A stretch of DNA of 64,000 bases from Caballeronia concitans (GCF_001544615.1 NZ_FCNV02000013.1:96489-160488), one strand, 5' to 3'; shown: positions 31,373 to 42,247, counted from the stretch's first letter. Numbers and translations are program-made. The notes: generated by a model from the sequence alone, not told the origin.

Positions 31373-32755
31373 ATGAACTTCCTGACCGAAATCGTCGCCT
31401 TCGTCGTCGCGATAGGCGTGCTCGTCGTCGTCCACGAATTCGGTCATTACAGCGTCGCGCGAATGTGCGGCGTCAAGGTGCTGCGCTTCTCGGTCGGCTT
31501 CGGCAAGCCGCTCGTGCGCTGGGTCAGCAAGAAAACCGGCGTGGAATGGACGATCTCCGCGCTTCCGCTCGGCGGCTACGTCAAGATGCTCGACGAGCGC
31601 GAGACCGAAGGCACGATTCCGTCCGAAGACCTGCCGCGCGCGTTCAACCGGCAGCCGGTGCTGAAGCGCATTGCGATCGTCGCGGCGGGGCCGGCCGCCA
31701 ACTTCCTGCTGGCGATTGCGCTGTTCGCGGCGGTGTTCGCGGGGGGCGTCACGGAGCCGCAGGCCATCGTTTCGACGCCGGCGCCCGAAAGCGCCGCTGC
31801 CCACGCAGGCTTCGAAGGCGGCGAGCAGATCGTCTCGTTGCGCGACTCGCAAGGCGGCGACACGCACGCCATCCGCTCGTGGTCGGATCTGCGCTGGAAG
31901 CTGCTGGATGCATCGTTCGATCATCGGAACATCGTGCTGACGGCGAAGACGCATGACGGCACGTTCGATTTCCCGTTGACGGTCTCGGGCATCACGGACG
32001 CCGACGCCGAGCAGGACTTCATGGACAAGCTCGGTTTCACGCCGGGCGGCGGCACGCTGACGGTCGCGGGCGTGGAAGCGGGCAGTGCCGCGCAGAAGAG
32101 CGGCCTCGTCGCCGGAGACAGGCTGCGCGCCATCGACGGCCGCCCGATCGACAGCGCGACGCGCTTCATCGACTACGTGAAGTCGCATGGCGGCAAGCCG
32201 GTGACGCTCGTCATCGAACGCGGCGACGGCAATCAAGCTAGGCGCGATACGGTGCAGATCGTGCCGGACGTGAAGCGCGATGCATCGACGGGCAAGGACA
32301 TCGGCCGGATTGGTGCCGCGCTCGCCAATCAGCTGCCGACCGTGGACGTACGCTATGGTCCGTTCGAGAGCCTTCGCCTCGGCGTGAACCGCACGTGGGA
32401 CATCAGTGTCTATTCGCTGCGGATGTTCGGGCGGATGATCGTCGGCGAAGCGTCGCTCAAGAACCTGTCGGGGCCGGTGACGATCGCGGATTACGCAGGC
32501 AAGAGCGCGCGCCTCGGCATGACGGCCTTCGTTTCCTTTTTGGCGCTCGTCAGTATCAGCCTCGGTGTGTTGAACTTGTTACCGATTCCGGTATTGGACG
32601 GTGGGCATCTGTTATATTATTTGGTTGAAGCCGTTACCGGCAAGGCGGTGTCCGATCGCTGGCAGCTGGTTCTGCAACGGGCGGGCCTCGTGTGCATCGT
32701 CGCTCTGTCGATGATCGCGCTGTTCAACGACCTGACTCGCCTGATCCGTTTTTGA
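31373..32755 (+). CDS. rseP: Site-2 intramembrane zinc protease RseP
   Basis: A 460-residue inner-membrane protease that cleaves anti-sigma factor RseA in the envelope stress response and removes signal-peptide remnants. The zinc motif HEFGH (21-25) lies in the first membrane segment, followed by two PDZ domains (about 100-210 and 220-310). The second active-site motif is NLLPIPVLDGGHLLYYLVEA near the C-terminus. I chose the ATG at 31373 (MNFLTEIVAFVVAIGVL); a longer frame would bury this first membrane helix behind 30 polar residues. It lies between dxr and bamA, as in most proteobacteria. Confidence 0.96.
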   Translation: MNFLTEIVAFVVAIGVLVVVHEFGHYSVARMCGVKVLRFSVGFGKPLVRWVSKKTGVEWTISALPLGGYVKMLDERETEGTIPSEDLPRAFNRQPVLKRIAIVAAGPAANFLLAIALFAAVFAGGVTEPQAIVSTPAPESAAAHAGFEGGEQIVSLRDSQGGDTHAIRSWSDLRWKLLDASFDHRNIVLTAKTHDGTFDFPLTVSGITDADAEQDFMDKLGFTPGGGTLTVAGVEAGSAAQKSGLVAGDRLRAIDGRPIDSATRFIDYVKSHGGKPVTLVIERGDGNQARRDTVQIVPDVKRDASTGKDIGRIGAALANQLPTVDVRYGPFESLRLGVNRTWDISVYSLRMFGRMIVGEASLKNLSGPVTIADYAGKSARLGMTAFVSFLALVSISLGVLNLLPIPVLDGGHLLYYLVEAVTGKAVSDRWQLVLQRAGLVCIVALSMIALFNDLTRLIRF

Positions 32756-32832
32756 TCCATTTTGATAATCTCTGGCGGCGCGACAAGAGCGACCGCCGGA
32801 ACGAATGCAGCTTTAAATACTGGGGAAGCACG

Positions 32833-35145
32833 TTGTTCAAACCTCATCGCTTTGTTCCTAAGTCGGCTGTGGCCGCGGCGCTCGCCGCAACGGGCATGGC
32901 GGCACACGCCACCACGCCGTTCGTCGTGCAGGATATCCGGATCGAAGGTCTCCAACGCATCGAGCCGGGCTCCGTGTTCAACTACCTGCCGATCAAGCAA
33001 GGCGACACGTTCTCCGACGACAAGGCCTCCGAAGCGATTCGCGCGCTGTATGCAACGGGCTTCTTCAACGACGTGCAGATCGCCACCGAGGGCAACGTGG
33101 TGGTCGTGCAGGTGCAGGAACGTCCGGCCATCTCGAACATCGAGTTCACCGGCCTGCATGAGTTCGACAAGGACACCATCACGAAGGCGCTGCGCTCGGT
33201 CGGTCTGTCGCAAGGCCGCTCCTACGACAAGTCGCTGCTGGACAAAGCGGAGCAGGAACTCAAGCGCCAGTACCTGACGCGCGGTTATTACGCGGCGGAA
33301 GTCACGACCACGGTCACGCCGGTCGACCGCAATCGCGTATCCATTCTGTTTTCGGTCGCCGAAGGCCCGAGCGCGAAGATTCGCCAGATCAACTTCGTCG
33401 GCAATCACGCGGTCAGTTCCGGCACCTTGCTCGGCGAAATGCAGTTGTCCACGCCGAACTGGTTCTCCTGGTACACGAAGAGCGATCTCTACGCGAAGGA
33501 AAAGCTGACCGGCGACCTGGAGAACGTGCGCTCGTACTATCTGAATCACGGCTATCTCGAATTCAGCATCGACTCGACACAGGTGTCGATTTCGCCGGAC
33601 AAGAAGGACATGTACCTGACGGTCGCCGTGCATGAAGGCGAGCCGTACAAGGTCAGCAGCGTGAAACTGTCGGGCAATCTGCTCGACCGCGAAGCGGAAC
33701 TCACCAAGCTGATCACGGTGAAGCCGGGTCAGTTGTTCTCCGCTGAAAAGCTGCAAGCAACCACCAAGGCGATCGTCGACAAGCTCGGCGAATACGGTTA
33801 CGCGTTTGCGCAGGTCAACGCGCAGCCCGAAATCGATCAGACGCATCACACCGTCGCGCTCACGCTGAACGTCGAGCCGAGCCGCCGCGTATACGTGCGG
33901 CGCGTGAACATCGTCGGCAACACGCGCACCCGCGACGAAGTGGTGCGTCGCGAAATGCGCCAGCTCGAAAGCTCGTGGTTCGATTCGAGCCGCCTCGCGC
34001 TGTCGAAGGATCGCGTCAATCGTCTCGGCTACTTCACGGACGTGGACGTCACCACGACGCCGGTGGAAGGCACGAACGACCAGGTCGATGTGGACGTCAA
34101 GGTGGCCGAAAAGCCGACCGGCGCCATCACGCTGGGCGCGGGCTTCTCGTCGACGGACAAGGTGGTGCTCTCGGCGGGCGTGTCGCAGGACAACGTGTTC
34201 GGTTCGGGCACGAGCCTTTCGGTGAACGTCAACACCGCGAAGACGTACCGCACGCTGACCGTCACGCAGGTGGATCCGTACTTCACCATCGACGGCATCA
34301 AGCGCATTACCGACGCGTACTACCGCACGTATCAGCCGCTGTATTACTCGACGGATTCGAGCTTCAAGATCATCACGATGGGTGCGGACACGAAGTTCGG
34401 CATCCCGTTCTCGGAGCAGGACACGGTGTTCTTCGGCGTCGGCGCCGAACAGAACACGATGGACGTGGATGCGAGCACGCCGCAGTCGTATAAGAACTAC
34501 GTTAAGGAATTCGGGCGCGTGGTGAACAACTACCCGCTCACGGTTGGCTGGTCGCGCGACAATCGCGACAGCGCGCTCGTGCCGAGCCGTGGTTACTACC
34601 TGCAGTCGAACGCGGAATACGGCACGCCGCTCGGCAACACGACGTACGCCAAGTTCGACGCGCAGTTCCAGTATTACTACTCGTTCGCGCGCGGCTTCGT
34701 GCTCGGCTTCAACCTGCAGGGCGGCTACGGCAAGGGCCTGCAAGGTCAGACGTACCCGATCTTCAAGAACTACTACGCGGGCGGTATCGGTTCGGTGCGT
34801 GGCTACTCGCCGAGCTCGCTGGGTCCGCGCGACGCGACCACGAACGATCCGATCGGCGGTTCGCGCATGGCAGTCGGCAATATCGAACTGACGTTCCCGC
34901 TGCCGGGCACCGGCTACGACCGCACGCTGCGTGTGTTCACGTTCCTCGATGCCGGTAACGTCTGGGGCGACCCGGGCCAGGGCGGCACGACCAACGGTGC
35001 GAACGGCCTGCGCTACGGCTATGGTGTGGGTCTCGCGTGGATTTCGCCGATCGGCCCGCTCAAGCTCTCGCTCGGCTTCCCGCTGCAGAAGCACGATGGC
35101 GACCAGTACCAGAAGTTCCAGTTCCAGATCGGTACGGCGTTCTAA
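32833..35145 (+). CDS. bamA: Outer membrane protein assembly factor BamA
   Basis: A 770-residue Omp85 protein, the core of the BAM complex that folds outer-membrane beta-barrels. The start is a TTG at 32833 with GGGGAA five bases upstream; it gives a signal peptide ending AHA before TTPFVVQDIRIEGLQRI. Five POTRA domains fill about residues 24-425 and the barrel the rest. The loop-6 motif VRGYSPSSLGPR is present, and the C-terminus ends in the beta-signal FQFQIGTAF with terminal Phe. It lies 77 bases after rseP and 58 before skp. No other in-frame start gives a signal peptide. Confidence 0.96.
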   Translation: MFKPHRFVPKSAVAAALAATGMAAHATTPFVVQDIRIEGLQRIEPGSVFNYLPIKQGDTFSDDKASEAIRALYATGFFNDVQIATEGNVVVVQVQERPAISNIEFTGLHEFDKDTITKALRSVGLSQGRSYDKSLLDKAEQELKRQYLTRGYYAAEVTTTVTPVDRNRVSILFSVAEGPSAKIRQINFVGNHAVSSGTLLGEMQLSTPNWFSWYTKSDLYAKEKLTGDLENVRSYYLNHGYLEFSIDSTQVSISPDKKDMYLTVAVHEGEPYKVSSVKLSGNLLDREAELTKLITVKPGQLFSAEKLQATTKAIVDKLGEYGYAFAQVNAQPEIDQTHHTVALTLNVEPSRRVYVRRVNIVGNTRTRDEVVRREMRQLESSWFDSSRLALSKDRVNRLGYFTDVDVTTTPVEGTNDQVDVDVKVAEKPTGAITLGAGFSSTDKVVLSAGVSQDNVFGSGTSLSVNVNTAKTYRTLTVTQVDPYFTIDGIKRITDAYYRTYQPLYYSTDSSFKIITMGADTKFGIPFSEQDTVFFGVGAEQNTMDVDASTPQSYKNYVKEFGRVVNNYPLTVGWSRDNRDSALVPSRGYYLQSNAEYGTPLGNTTYAKFDAQFQYYYSFARGFVLGFNLQGGYGKGLQGQTYPIFKNYYAGGIGSVRGYSPSSLGPRDATTNDPIGGSRMAVGNIELTFPLPGTGYDRTLRVFTFLDAGNVWGDPGQGGTTNGANGLRYGYGVGLAWISPIGPLKLSLGFPLQKHDGDQYQKFQFQIGTAF

Positions 35146-35203
35146 GCGCGTCAAGCTCTCAGGAACAGGACTTCATTCATTTCGACGTAACGTGAGGAAC
35201 ACT

Positions 35204-35755
35204 TTGCGAACCGGTAAGCTCTCGAAACACATGGCGCTGGCTCTTGCGTTGTCGATGTTTCTCGGCCTCGGCGCGGGCGCGAAAGCGGACGCTCAGGAAG
35301 CGCGCATTGCAGCGGTGAATTCGGATCGCATCCTGCGCGAGTCGTCGGCTGCGAAGGCGGCCCAGTCGAAGCTGGAGCAGGAGTTCTCCAAGCGCGACAA
35401 GGCTCTGCAGGACATGGCGCAACGGCTCAAGTCGATGTCCGACAACATCGACAAGAACGGTCCGTCGATGGCGCCCACCGACCGCGCGGCGCGCCAGCGC
35501 GATCTCGCGCAACTCGACGCGGACTTTCAGCGCAAGCAGCGCGAATTCCGTGAAGACCTGAACCAGCGCCGCAACGAGGAACTCGCGGCGGTGCTGGATC
35601 GCGCGAACAAGGTCATCAAGCAGATCGCGGAACAGCAGCACTACGATCTGATCGTGCAGGAGGCGGTGTACGTGAGTCCGCGCATCGACATTACGGATCA
35701 GGTGCTGAAGGCGCTCGCCGCCACGAGCCAGACCGGCGGCGCGAGCCCGAACTGA
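35204..35755 (+). CDS. skp: Periplasmic chaperone Skp/OmpH
   Basis: A 183-residue periplasmic holdase that carries unfolded outer-membrane proteins to BAM. The N-terminus is a signal peptide ending near KADAQ, after which ARIAAVNSDRILRESSAAK begins the mature protein. Long charged coiled-coil tentacles follow (about 45-150), with the conserved C-terminal DLIVQEAVYVSPRIDIT. The start is taken as the TTG at 35204, supported by GAGGA six bases upstream; an ATG nine codons later (35231) is the alternative and still leaves a signal peptide. It is tightly linked to bamA and lpxD. Confidence 0.92.
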   Translation: MRTGKLSKHMALALALSMFLGLGAGAKADAQEARIAAVNSDRILRESSAAKAAQSKLEQEFSKRDKALQDMAQRLKSMSDNIDKNGPSMAPTDRAARQRDLAQLDADFQRKQREFREDLNQRRNEELAAVLDRANKVIKQIAEQQHYDLIVQEAVYVSPRIDITDQVLKALAATSQTGGASPN

Positions 35756-35773
35756 CGAGGAGTCTTCATACGC

Positions 35774-36865
35774 ATGGCATCAGGCATGGCGATCACGCTC
35801 GACGAACTGGTCAAGCGCTTTGGCGGCGAAGTGGTGGGTCAGGGCGCGCATCGCGTCGAGGGCCTCGCGCCGCTCGACAAGGCCGGCCCGGCGCAACTCG
35901 CGTTTCTCGCGAACCAGAAGTATTTGCCGCAGGTCGAGACGACCCGCGCGGGCGCAGTGCTGATCTCGCAGGCTGACCTCGACAAGCTCGGGACGCCGCG
36001 TGAGGGCAGCAATTTCATCGTTACGCCGAATCCTTACGCTTACTTCGCGCGCGTGGCGCAGGCGTTCATCGAACTGTCCGCGCCGAAGGCACAGCCGGGC
36101 GTGCATCCGAGCGCGTACATCGATCCGGCCGCCAAGGTCGCGGCGAGCGCGGTGATCGGTCCGCACGTGACGGTGGAGGCGGGCGCGGTCGTCGGCGAGC
36201 GCGTGAAGCTGGACGCGGGCGTGTCCGTTGGCCGTGGCGTCAAGCTCGGCGACGACGTTCATCTGTATCCCCACGTCACCGTCTATCATGGCTGCAAGCT
36301 CGGCGCGCGCGTGATCGTGCATGCCGGCGCGGTGATCGGCGCGGACGGCTTCGGTTTTGCGCCGGACTTCGTCGGCGAGGGCGATGCCCGCACCGGAAGC
36401 TGGGTGAAGATTCCGCAGGTCGGCGCCGTGGATATCGGCGACGATGTGGAGATCGGCGCGAACACGACGATCGATCGCGGCGCAATGGCGGACACCGTCA
36501 TCGAAGAATGCGTGAAGATAGACAATCTCGTGCAGATCGGCCATAACTGCCGCATCGGCGCGTACACGGTCATTGCCGGCTGCGCGGGCATCGCGGGCAG
36601 CACGAACATCGGCAAGCATTGCATGATCGGCGGGGCCGTGGGCATCGCGGGTCACGTGACGCTTGCGGACCATGTCATCGTCACGGCGCAGTCTGGCGTG
36701 TCGAAGTCGCTCAACAAGCCCGGCATGTACACGAGCGCGTTCCCGGCCGTGAGCCACGCGGACTGGAACAAGAGCGCCGCGCTGGTCCGCAACCTGGACA
36801 AGCTGCGCGATCGCATCAAGGCGCTGGAAGCGGCGCTGACCGAGAAAAAGACCGACGAAGCCTGA
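35774..36865 (+). CDS. lpxD: UDP-3-O-(3-hydroxyacyl)glucosamine N-acyltransferase
   Basis: A 363-residue hexapeptide-repeat acyltransferase that adds the second fatty acid in lipid A synthesis. The N-terminal uridine-binding domain ([19 protein letters not shown]) precedes a long left-handed beta-helix. The catalytic His is H257 in [12 protein letters not shown]. The C-terminal helix ends KKTDEA. Two ATGs five codons apart are possible starts. It is followed by fabZ, lpxA and lpxB. Confidence 0.97.
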   Translation: MASGMAITLDELVKRFGGEVVGQGAHRVEGLAPLDKAGPAQLAFLANQKYLPQVETTRAGAVLISQADLDKLGTPREGSNFIVTPNPYAYFARVAQAFIELSAPKAQPGVHPSAYIDPAAKVAASAVIGPHVTVEAGAVVGERVKLDAGVSVGRGVKLGDDVHLYPHVTVYHGCKLGARVIVHAGAVIGADGFGFAPDFVGEGDARTGSWVKIPQVGAVDIGDDVEIGANTTIDRGAMADTVIEECVKIDNLVQIGHNCRIGAYTVIAGCAGIAGSTNIGKHCMIGGAVGIAGHVTLADHVIVTAQSGVSKSLNKPGMYTSAFPAVSHADWNKSAALVRNLDKLRDRIKALEAALTEKKTDEA

Positions 36866-36993
36866 CCGCCCGCCAGCACGCGCATCCGGCGTGCGGGCCG
36901 GTCGAAGCCACACGGCACAGCATCGTAGATTTCAAGCGGGCGTTGCGCGCCCGCGATCCATTTCCGCGCACGAGACGCGCGAGCAGAACGACC

Positions 36994-37458
36994 ATGAGCA
37001 CAGAAAAAATCAACCTCGACATCCACAAGATCCTCACGCTGCTGCCGCATCGGTATCCGATCCTGCTCGTGGACCGCGTGCTCGAACTCGAGCCGCACAA
37101 GAGCATCAAAGCGTTGAAGAACGTGACGATCAACGAGCCGTTTTTTCAGGGACATTTCCCGACGCGGCCCGTGATGCCCGGCGTGCTGATTCTCGAAGCG
37201 CTCGCGCAAACCGCCGCGCTGCTGACTTTCGCTGAAGAGCCGCACGATCCGACGACGACGCTGTACTACTTCGTCGGCATCGATGGCGCGCGCTTCAAGC
37301 GCGTGGTCGAACCGGGCGATCAACTGATCCTCAACGTCAACTTCGAGCGGTACATGCGAGGCATCTGGAAGTTCAAGGCACGCGCCGAAGTGGATGGCGT
37401 GACCGCCGCCGAAGCCGAACTCATGTGTACCGTGAAGAACACGGACGCCAGCGCGTGA
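36994..37458 (+). CDS. fabZ: 3-hydroxyacyl-ACP dehydratase FabZ
   Basis: A 154-residue hot-dog-fold dehydratase of fatty acid elongation. Catalytic residues are His54 in [12 protein letters not shown] and Glu68 in LILEALAQ. The N-terminal [15 protein letters not shown] is typical. It competes with LpxA for hydroxyacyl-ACP, and its location between lpxD and lpxA is conserved. The 128-base gap after lpxD holds no gene. Confidence 0.97.
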   Translation: MSTEKINLDIHKILTLLPHRYPILLVDRVLELEPHKSIKALKNVTINEPFFQGHFPTRPVMPGVLILEALAQTAALLTFAEEPHDPTTTLYYFVGIDGARFKRVVEPGDQLILNVNFERYMRGIWKFKARAEVDGVTAAEAELMCTVKNTDASA

Positions 37459-37522
37459 TCGTAGCGAACGAAGAGCGTACGACAACCAGCGTGGCGAAAC
37501 ACAGCATTCAGAGGCGAGGCGC

Positions 37523-38311
37523 ATGACCATCATTCACCCCACCGCGATTATCGAGCCGGGCGCTCAGATCGACGGTTCCGTCGAGATCGGACCGTATGCG
37601 ATCGTCGGTGCGAACGTCGTCATCGGCGCGGGCACGACCATCGGCTCGCATAGCGTGATCGAAGGGCATACGACGATCGGCCGCGACAACCGCATCGGCC
37701 ATTACGCGTCCGTCGGCGGCCGGCCGCAGGACATGAAGTACAAGGACGAGCCGACGCGTCTGGAAATCGGCGACCGCAACACCATCCGCGAATTCACGAC
37801 GCTGCATACCGGCACGGTGCAGGATCAGGGCCTGACTTCCATCGGCGACGATTGCTGGATCATGGCTTACGTGCACGTCGGCCACGACTGCCGGCTGGGC
37901 AACAACGTCATCATGTCGAGCAACGCGCAACTCGCGGGGCACGTCACGGTGGGCGATCACGCGATCGTCGGCGGCATGTCGGGCGTACACCAGTTCGTGC
38001 GAATCGGCGCGCATTCCATGCTGGGCGGCGCTTCCGCGCTCGTGCAGGACGTGCCGCCGTTCGTGATAGCCGCCGGCAACAAGGCGGAGCCGCACGGCAT
38101 CAACGTTGAAGGCTTGCGCCGGCGCGGCTTCACGCCGGACGCCATTTCGGCGCTGCGCTCGGCGTATCGCATCGTCTACAAGAGCGGGCTGTCGCTCGAA
38201 GAGGCGAAGGCGCAACTGCGCGAACTGAGCGTGGCGGGCGGCGAGGGCGATGTGCCCGTCAAGGCGTTCACCGACTTCATCGCGGCGTCGCAGCGCGGCA
38301 TCATCCGCTGA
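37523..38311 (+). CDS. lpxA: UDP-N-acetylglucosamine acyltransferase
   Basis: A 262-residue trimeric hexapeptide-repeat enzyme for the first step of lipid A synthesis. The beta-helix starts [21 protein letters not shown]. The catalytic His is H121 in [13 protein letters not shown], and [18 protein letters not shown] follows. The C-terminal helical domain [20 protein letters not shown] is complete. GAGGCGAGG lies just before the ATG at 37523. lpxB begins 13 bases downstream. Confidence 0.97.
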   Translation: MTIIHPTAIIEPGAQIDGSVEIGPYAIVGANVVIGAGTTIGSHSVIEGHTTIGRDNRIGHYASVGGRPQDMKYKDEPTRLEIGDRNTIREFTTLHTGTVQDQGLTSIGDDCWIMAYVHVGHDCRLGNNVIMSSNAQLAGHVTVGDHAIVGGMSGVHQFVRIGAHSMLGGASALVQDVPPFVIAAGNKAEPHGINVEGLRRRGFTPDAISALRSAYRIVYKSGLSLEEAKAQLRELSVAGGEGDVPVKAFTDFIAASQRGIIR

Positions 38312-38324
38312 ACGCGCTTTTTCG

Positions 38325-39491
38325 ATGACGCTGATCACCACTGCCCCGCGCATCGCGATGGTCGCGGGCGAGCCCTCCGGCGATTTGCTCGCGGCGTCGC
38401 TGCTGAACGGCCTGCAGGCGCTGTTGCCCGCCGGCACGCGGTATAGCGGCATCGGCGGACCGCGCATGACATCGGCGGGCTTCGAAGCGCACTGGCCGAT
38501 GGACAAGCTCACCGTGCGCGGTTACGTCGAAGCGCTGCGGCATATTCCCGAAATTCTCGGCATTCGCAACGAACTCAAGCGCCAGTTGCTGGCGGAGCCG
38601 CCGTCGGTGTTCATCGGCGTCGATGCGCCCGATTTCAACTTCGGCTTGGAGCAGCCGCTGCGCGAGGCGGGTATTCCCACCGTGCATTTCGTGTGTCCGT
38701 CCATCTGGGCGTGGCGCGGCGGGCGCATCAAGAAGATCGTGAAGGCCGTCGATCACATGCTGTGCGTGTTTCCGTTCGAAACCGCGCTGATGCAGAAAGC
38801 GGGCGTGGCGTCGACCTATGTCGGCCATCCGCTCGCCGATGAAATTCCGCTCGAACCCGATGTCGCCGGCGCGCGGCGCGAGCTGGGCATCGCGGAAGGC
38901 GGTCCGGTGATCGCCGTGTTGCCGGGCAGCCGGCGCTCGGAGATCGCGCTGATCGGCCCGACATTCTTCGACGCCATGGAGCTCATGCAGCTTCGCGAGC
39001 CGGGCGTGCGCTTTCTGATGCCCGCCGCCAACCCGGCGCTGCGCGAACTGCTCCAGCCGCTCGTGGACGCGCATCCGCATCTGTCGCTCACGATCACCGA
39101 TGGGCGCGCGCAAACCGCAATGACCGCCGCCGACGCCATCCTCGTGAAAAGCGGAACGGTGACGCTCGAAGCCGCGCTGCTCAAGAAGCCGATGGTCATC
39201 TCGTACAAGGTGCCCTGGCTCACGGGCCAGATCATGAAGCGGCAGGGTTACTTGCCTTACGTCGGCTTGCCGAACATTCTCGCGGGGCGGTTCGTCGTGC
39301 CAGAGATTCTTCAGCATTTCGCGACGCCCGAAGCGCTCGCCGACGCCACGCTGAAACAGTTGAACGACGACGCCAACCGCCGTACCCTGACGGAAATCTT
39401 CACGGACATGCACATTGCGCTGCGGCAGAACACGTCGCAGCGGGCGGCCGAGGCCGTCGCGCGAGTGCTGGAAACACGAGGGGCGCGGTAA
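38325..39491 (+). CDS. lpxB: Lipid-A-disaccharide synthase
   Basis: A 388-residue GT-B glycosyltransferase (family GT19), peripheral on the inner membrane, that joins lipid X and UDP-diacylglucosamine. It starts [21 protein letters not shown]. Conserved blocks include [39 protein letters not shown] and [18 protein letters not shown] chose the ATG at 38325 because the earlier frame adds a Ser/Arg-rich stretch. It shares one base with the rnhB start. Confidence 0.97.
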   Translation: MTLITTAPRIAMVAGEPSGDLLAASLLNGLQALLPAGTRYSGIGGPRMTSAGFEAHWPMDKLTVRGYVEALRHIPEILGIRNELKRQLLAEPPSVFIGVDAPDFNFGLEQPLREAGIPTVHFVCPSIWAWRGGRIKKIVKAVDHMLCVFPFETALMQKAGVASTYVGHPLADEIPLEPDVAGARRELGIAEGGPVIAVLPGSRRSEIALIGPTFFDAMELMQLREPGVRFLMPAANPALRELLQPLVDAHPHLSLTITDGRAQTAMTAADAILVKSGTVTLEAALLKKPMVISYKVPWLTGQIMKRQGYLPYVGLPNILAGRFVVPEILQHFATPEALADATLKQLNDDANRRTLTEIFTDMHIALRQNTSQRAAEAVARVLETRGAR

Positions 39492-40204
39492 TGGCGCGTC
39501 AGGCCAGTCAGCAAAAAACGCAAGGCGGGCTGGATTTCAGTTCGCCGTTCGACATCATCTGCGGTGTCGATGAAGCCGGGCGCGGTCCGCTCGCCGGACC
39601 GGTCGTGGCCGCAGCCGTTATCTTCGATCCGGCCAAACCCCGAATCAACGGCCTCGACGACTCCAAAGCGCTGACCGCCAAGAGGCGCGAAGAGCTGTAC
39701 GAGAAGATCGTCGATCGCGCGCTGGCGTTCTGCATTGCGTCGGCGAGCGTCGAAGAGATCGACACCATCAACATCCTGCACGCGACGATGCTCGCGATGA
39801 AGCGCGCGGTCGAGGGTCTCGGCGTGGCGCCGACGCTCGTCAAGGTCGACGGCAACCGCTGCCCGACGTTGTCGATTCGCAGCGAAGCCGTGATCGGCGG
39901 CGACGCGCTCGTCAAGCAGATTTCGGCGGCATCCATTCTCGCGAAGGTCACACGCGACCGCATGCTGGTCGAGTTGCACGAGACGTTTCCGGTGTACGGT
40001 TTCGCGACGCATTCCGGATACGGCACGCCGCAGCATCTCAAGGCGCTGCGCGAGCATGGGCCGTGCGAGCATCATCGCCGGTCGTTCGCGCCGGTGCGCG
40101 AGGCGCATGCGCTCTTCTTCGGTTCGGTGCTGCCGGAGATCGCGCCGGAAGTGCTGCACGCCGCCGAGACGCTCGACGGCGACTCCGACGCGCTCGCATT
40201 CTGA
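39491..40204 (+). CDS. rnhB: Ribonuclease HII
   Basis: A 237-residue nuclease that cleaves RNA in RNA/DNA hybrids and removes single ribonucleotides. The metal-site residues are in [21 protein letters not shown] (Asp-Glu) and the conserved [11 protein letters not shown] segment. Further blocks are [19 protein letters not shown] and [18 protein letters not shown]. The ATG overlaps the last base of the lpxB stop (TAATG). The C-terminal 30 residues are a family-variable tail. Length is within the range for this group. Confidence 0.96.
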   Translation: MARQASQQKTQGGLDFSSPFDIICGVDEAGRGPLAGPVVAAAVIFDPAKPRINGLDDSKALTAKRREELYEKIVDRALAFCIASASVEEIDTINILHATMLAMKRAVEGLGVAPTLVKVDGNRCPTLSIRSEAVIGGDALVKQISAASILAKVTRDRMLVELHETFPVYGFATHSGYGTPQHLKALREHGPCEHHRRSFAPVREAHALFFGSVLPEIAPEVLHAAETLDGDSDALAF

Positions 40205-40228
40205 CGTTCCGACCGCGGCTCAATCAAC

Positions 40229-41008
40229 GTGAAATCCATCACTTCGCGGGACAATCCGCTCTATAAGCGCCTGAAGGCGCTCGCCGGCTCCACCGCGCAG
40301 CAGCGCCGAAGCGGCCATGCGCTGCTCGAAGGCCTGCACCTCGCGTCTGCTTTTCTCGATACAGCCGGCCAGCCGGAAACCTGTGTCGTCACCGAAGGCG
40401 CGCTCACGCATGCGGAGGCGCGCGATATCGTGGCGCGTATCGAGGAAAGGCGGGTGGTCGTTTTGCCGGATGCGCTCTTCGGCCAGCTTTCGAGCGTCGT
40501 GCATGGCGTCGGCATGTTGCTGCTGGTCGAGAAGATCGACGCGGCCTTGCCCGAGCGCGTGCGCGAAACCTGCGTGATTCTCGACGGCCTTCAGGACGCG
40601 GGCAATGTCGGCTCCATTCTTCGCAGCGCCGCCGCCGCCGGCATCACGCGCGTGTTCTGCGCGCCGGGGACGGCGTATGCGTGGTCGGCCAAGGTGCTGC
40701 GCTCGGGCATGGGCGCCCACTTCCTGCTAGATATCTACGAGGAGGCCGAGCCGTCCGATCTCATCGCGCGGCTCGACGTGCCGGTCACCATCACGGATTC
40801 GCATGGCGCCGTGGCCATCTACGATTGCGATCTCTCGACGCCGCTCGCGTGGGTCTTCGGCAACGAAGGCGCGGGCGTGTCGCAGGTATGGCGCGATGCC
40901 GTGACGCATCGCGTGACCATTCCACAGCCGGGCGGCATGGAATCGCTGAACGTGGCGGCTGCGGCGGCGATCTGTCTCTTCGAGCAATGCCGCCAGCAGC
41001 GCGGTTGA
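40229..41008 (+). CDS. TrmH/SpoU-family RNA 2'-O-methyltransferase
   Basis: A 259-residue SPOUT methyltransferase that methylates ribose 2'-OH in rRNA or tRNA. An N-terminal substrate-binding domain (about 1-100, KSITSRDNPLYKRLKALA) precedes the SpoU catalytic domain. That domain shows LDGLQDAGNVGSILRSAAAAG, ALAWVFGNEGAGVS-like residues read here as PLAWVFGNEGAGVSQ, and PQPGGMESLNVAAAAAICLFE, which together form the trefoil SAM knot. Start is GTG at 40229. It is the last plus-strand gene of the rpsB super-cluster and converges with ppsR across seven bases. The modified nucleotide cannot be assigned. Confidence 0.9.
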   Translation: MKSITSRDNPLYKRLKALAGSTAQQRRSGHALLEGLHLASAFLDTAGQPETCVVTEGALTHAEARDIVARIEERRVVVLPDALFGQLSSVVHGVGMLLLVEKIDAALPERVRETCVILDGLQDAGNVGSILRSAAAAGITRVFCAPGTAYAWSAKVLRSGMGAHFLLDIYEEAEPSDLIARLDVPVTITDSHGAVAIYDCDLSTPLAWVFGNEGAGVSQVWRDAVTHRVTIPQPGGMESLNVAAAAAICLFEQCRQQRG

Positions 41009-41015
41009 CGCTTCG

Positions 41016-41834
41016 TCAATAGTACGACGGCCGCTCCGGCTTGATTTCCTGCAGGATCGTCGTGGCGATTTCCTCGATCGACTTGTGTGTCGACGAGAGC
41101 CACTTGATGCCTTCGCGCTTCATCATGCTTTCCGCTTCGTTGATCTCGTAGCGGCAATTCTCCAGCGCGGCGTACTTGCTGCCGGGCCGCCGTTCGTTGC
41201 GGATTTCCGCGAGCCGCTGCGGATCGATGGACAGCCCGAACATCTTTTCGCGATGATCCAAAAGCGGCGTCGGCAGCTTGCCGCGCTCGAAGTCTTCCGG
41301 AATCAGCGGATAGTTCGCCGCCTTTACACCATATTGCATTGCCAGATAGAGGCTCGTCGGCGTCTTGCCGCTGCGCGATACGCCGACCAGGATCACATCC
41401 GCTTCGGTGAGGTTGCGGTTCGACTGGCCGTCGTCGTGCGCGAGCGAGAAGTTGATCGCCTCGATGCGGTTCTTGTACTCCTCGGTATCGGCGTTCTGGT
41501 GAACGCGGCCCATCGCGTGCGTCGACTTGATCTCGAATTCGTGTTCGAGCGGCTCGATGAACGTCTGGAACATGTCGAGCACGAGCGCGTTGCAGCGCTT
41601 GACGATCTCGTTCGATTCGCTGTCGACGAGCGTCGTGAAGACGATCGGCCGCCGCCCGTCGAGCGAAACGGCTTCGTTGATCTTCTCGACGGTGGCGTGC
41701 GCCTTGTCGATGGAATCGACGAACGGCACGCGCACGAGCCGGAATTTTTGGTCGAACTGGGCGAGGATCGAATGCGCGAAGGTTTCGGCAGTGATCCCAG
41801 TACCGTCGGAAACGATGAATACGGAAGGCGGCAT
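41016..41834 (-). CDS. ppsR: PEP synthetase regulatory kinase/pyrophosphorylase
   Basis: A 272-residue DUF299 protein that inactivates PEP synthetase by ADP-dependent phosphorylation of a threonine next to its catalytic His and reactivates it by phosphorolysis. The N-terminus is [21 protein letters not shown]. The P-loop-like motif is [31 protein letters not shown] and [17 protein letters not shown] are typical of the C-terminal half. I chose the ATG at 41834 because the longer frame adds 50 residues with no family match. It diverges from its target gene ppsA. Confidence 0.95.
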   Translation of the reverse strand: MPPSVFIVSDGTGITAETFAHSILAQFDQKFRLVRVPFVDSIDKAHATVEKINEAVSLDGRRPIVFTTLVDSESNEIVKRCNALVLDMFQTFIEPLEHEFEIKSTHAMGRVHQNADTEEYKNRIEAINFSLAHDDGQSNRNLTEADVILVGVSRSGKTPTSLYLAMQYGVKAANYPLIPEDFERGKLPTPLLDHREKMFGLSIDPQRLAEIRNERRPGSKYAALENCRYEINEAESMMKREGIKWLSSTHKSIEEIATTILQEIKPERPSYY

Positions 41835-42115
41835 CGGCGGGTGATCAGAAGGGAACGAGTTGCATGGAGAGCGCTCAAACGGTGACGCCAGCGACACGGC
41901 GTTCCGGCGAGACCCTGTGTTACATTGGTCGGCCCGTGCGTGCGCGTGTTCATGTGCGCGGGCGAACCCTGAGGCGTCAAACACCTCGATTTTGCCGTGG
42001 AATTACTGTCCCTGCCGAGACAAATTTGATAATCGGCACGGTAGAATAGCGGCAACCTGTTCGATAAGCAATTGCGGACAATTTGAACCGGATTTTCGTC
42101 GAATCGCGGGTATTT

Positions 42116-42144
42116 CATGGATTTTGCGGTAGAAAACCCATGAT
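42116..42144. other. Imperfect inverted repeat in the ppsR/ppsA intergenic region
   Basis: TCATGG and CCATGA arms continue as TTTT and AAAA with one mismatch around a seven-base loop. The 495-base divergent region (41835-42329) contains this repeat, a strong leader hairpin nearer ppsA and no gene that I can support. Confidence 0.35.
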
Positions 42145-42247
42145 TTCGAGCACATTCGGCCGGCCGCTTCATTCGTTTCTTTCGCTTCGCGCGGCAATCG
42201 CGCGGGCGCATGACTTCCGCGAAGGCTTATCAAACAGGTTGTACGAG

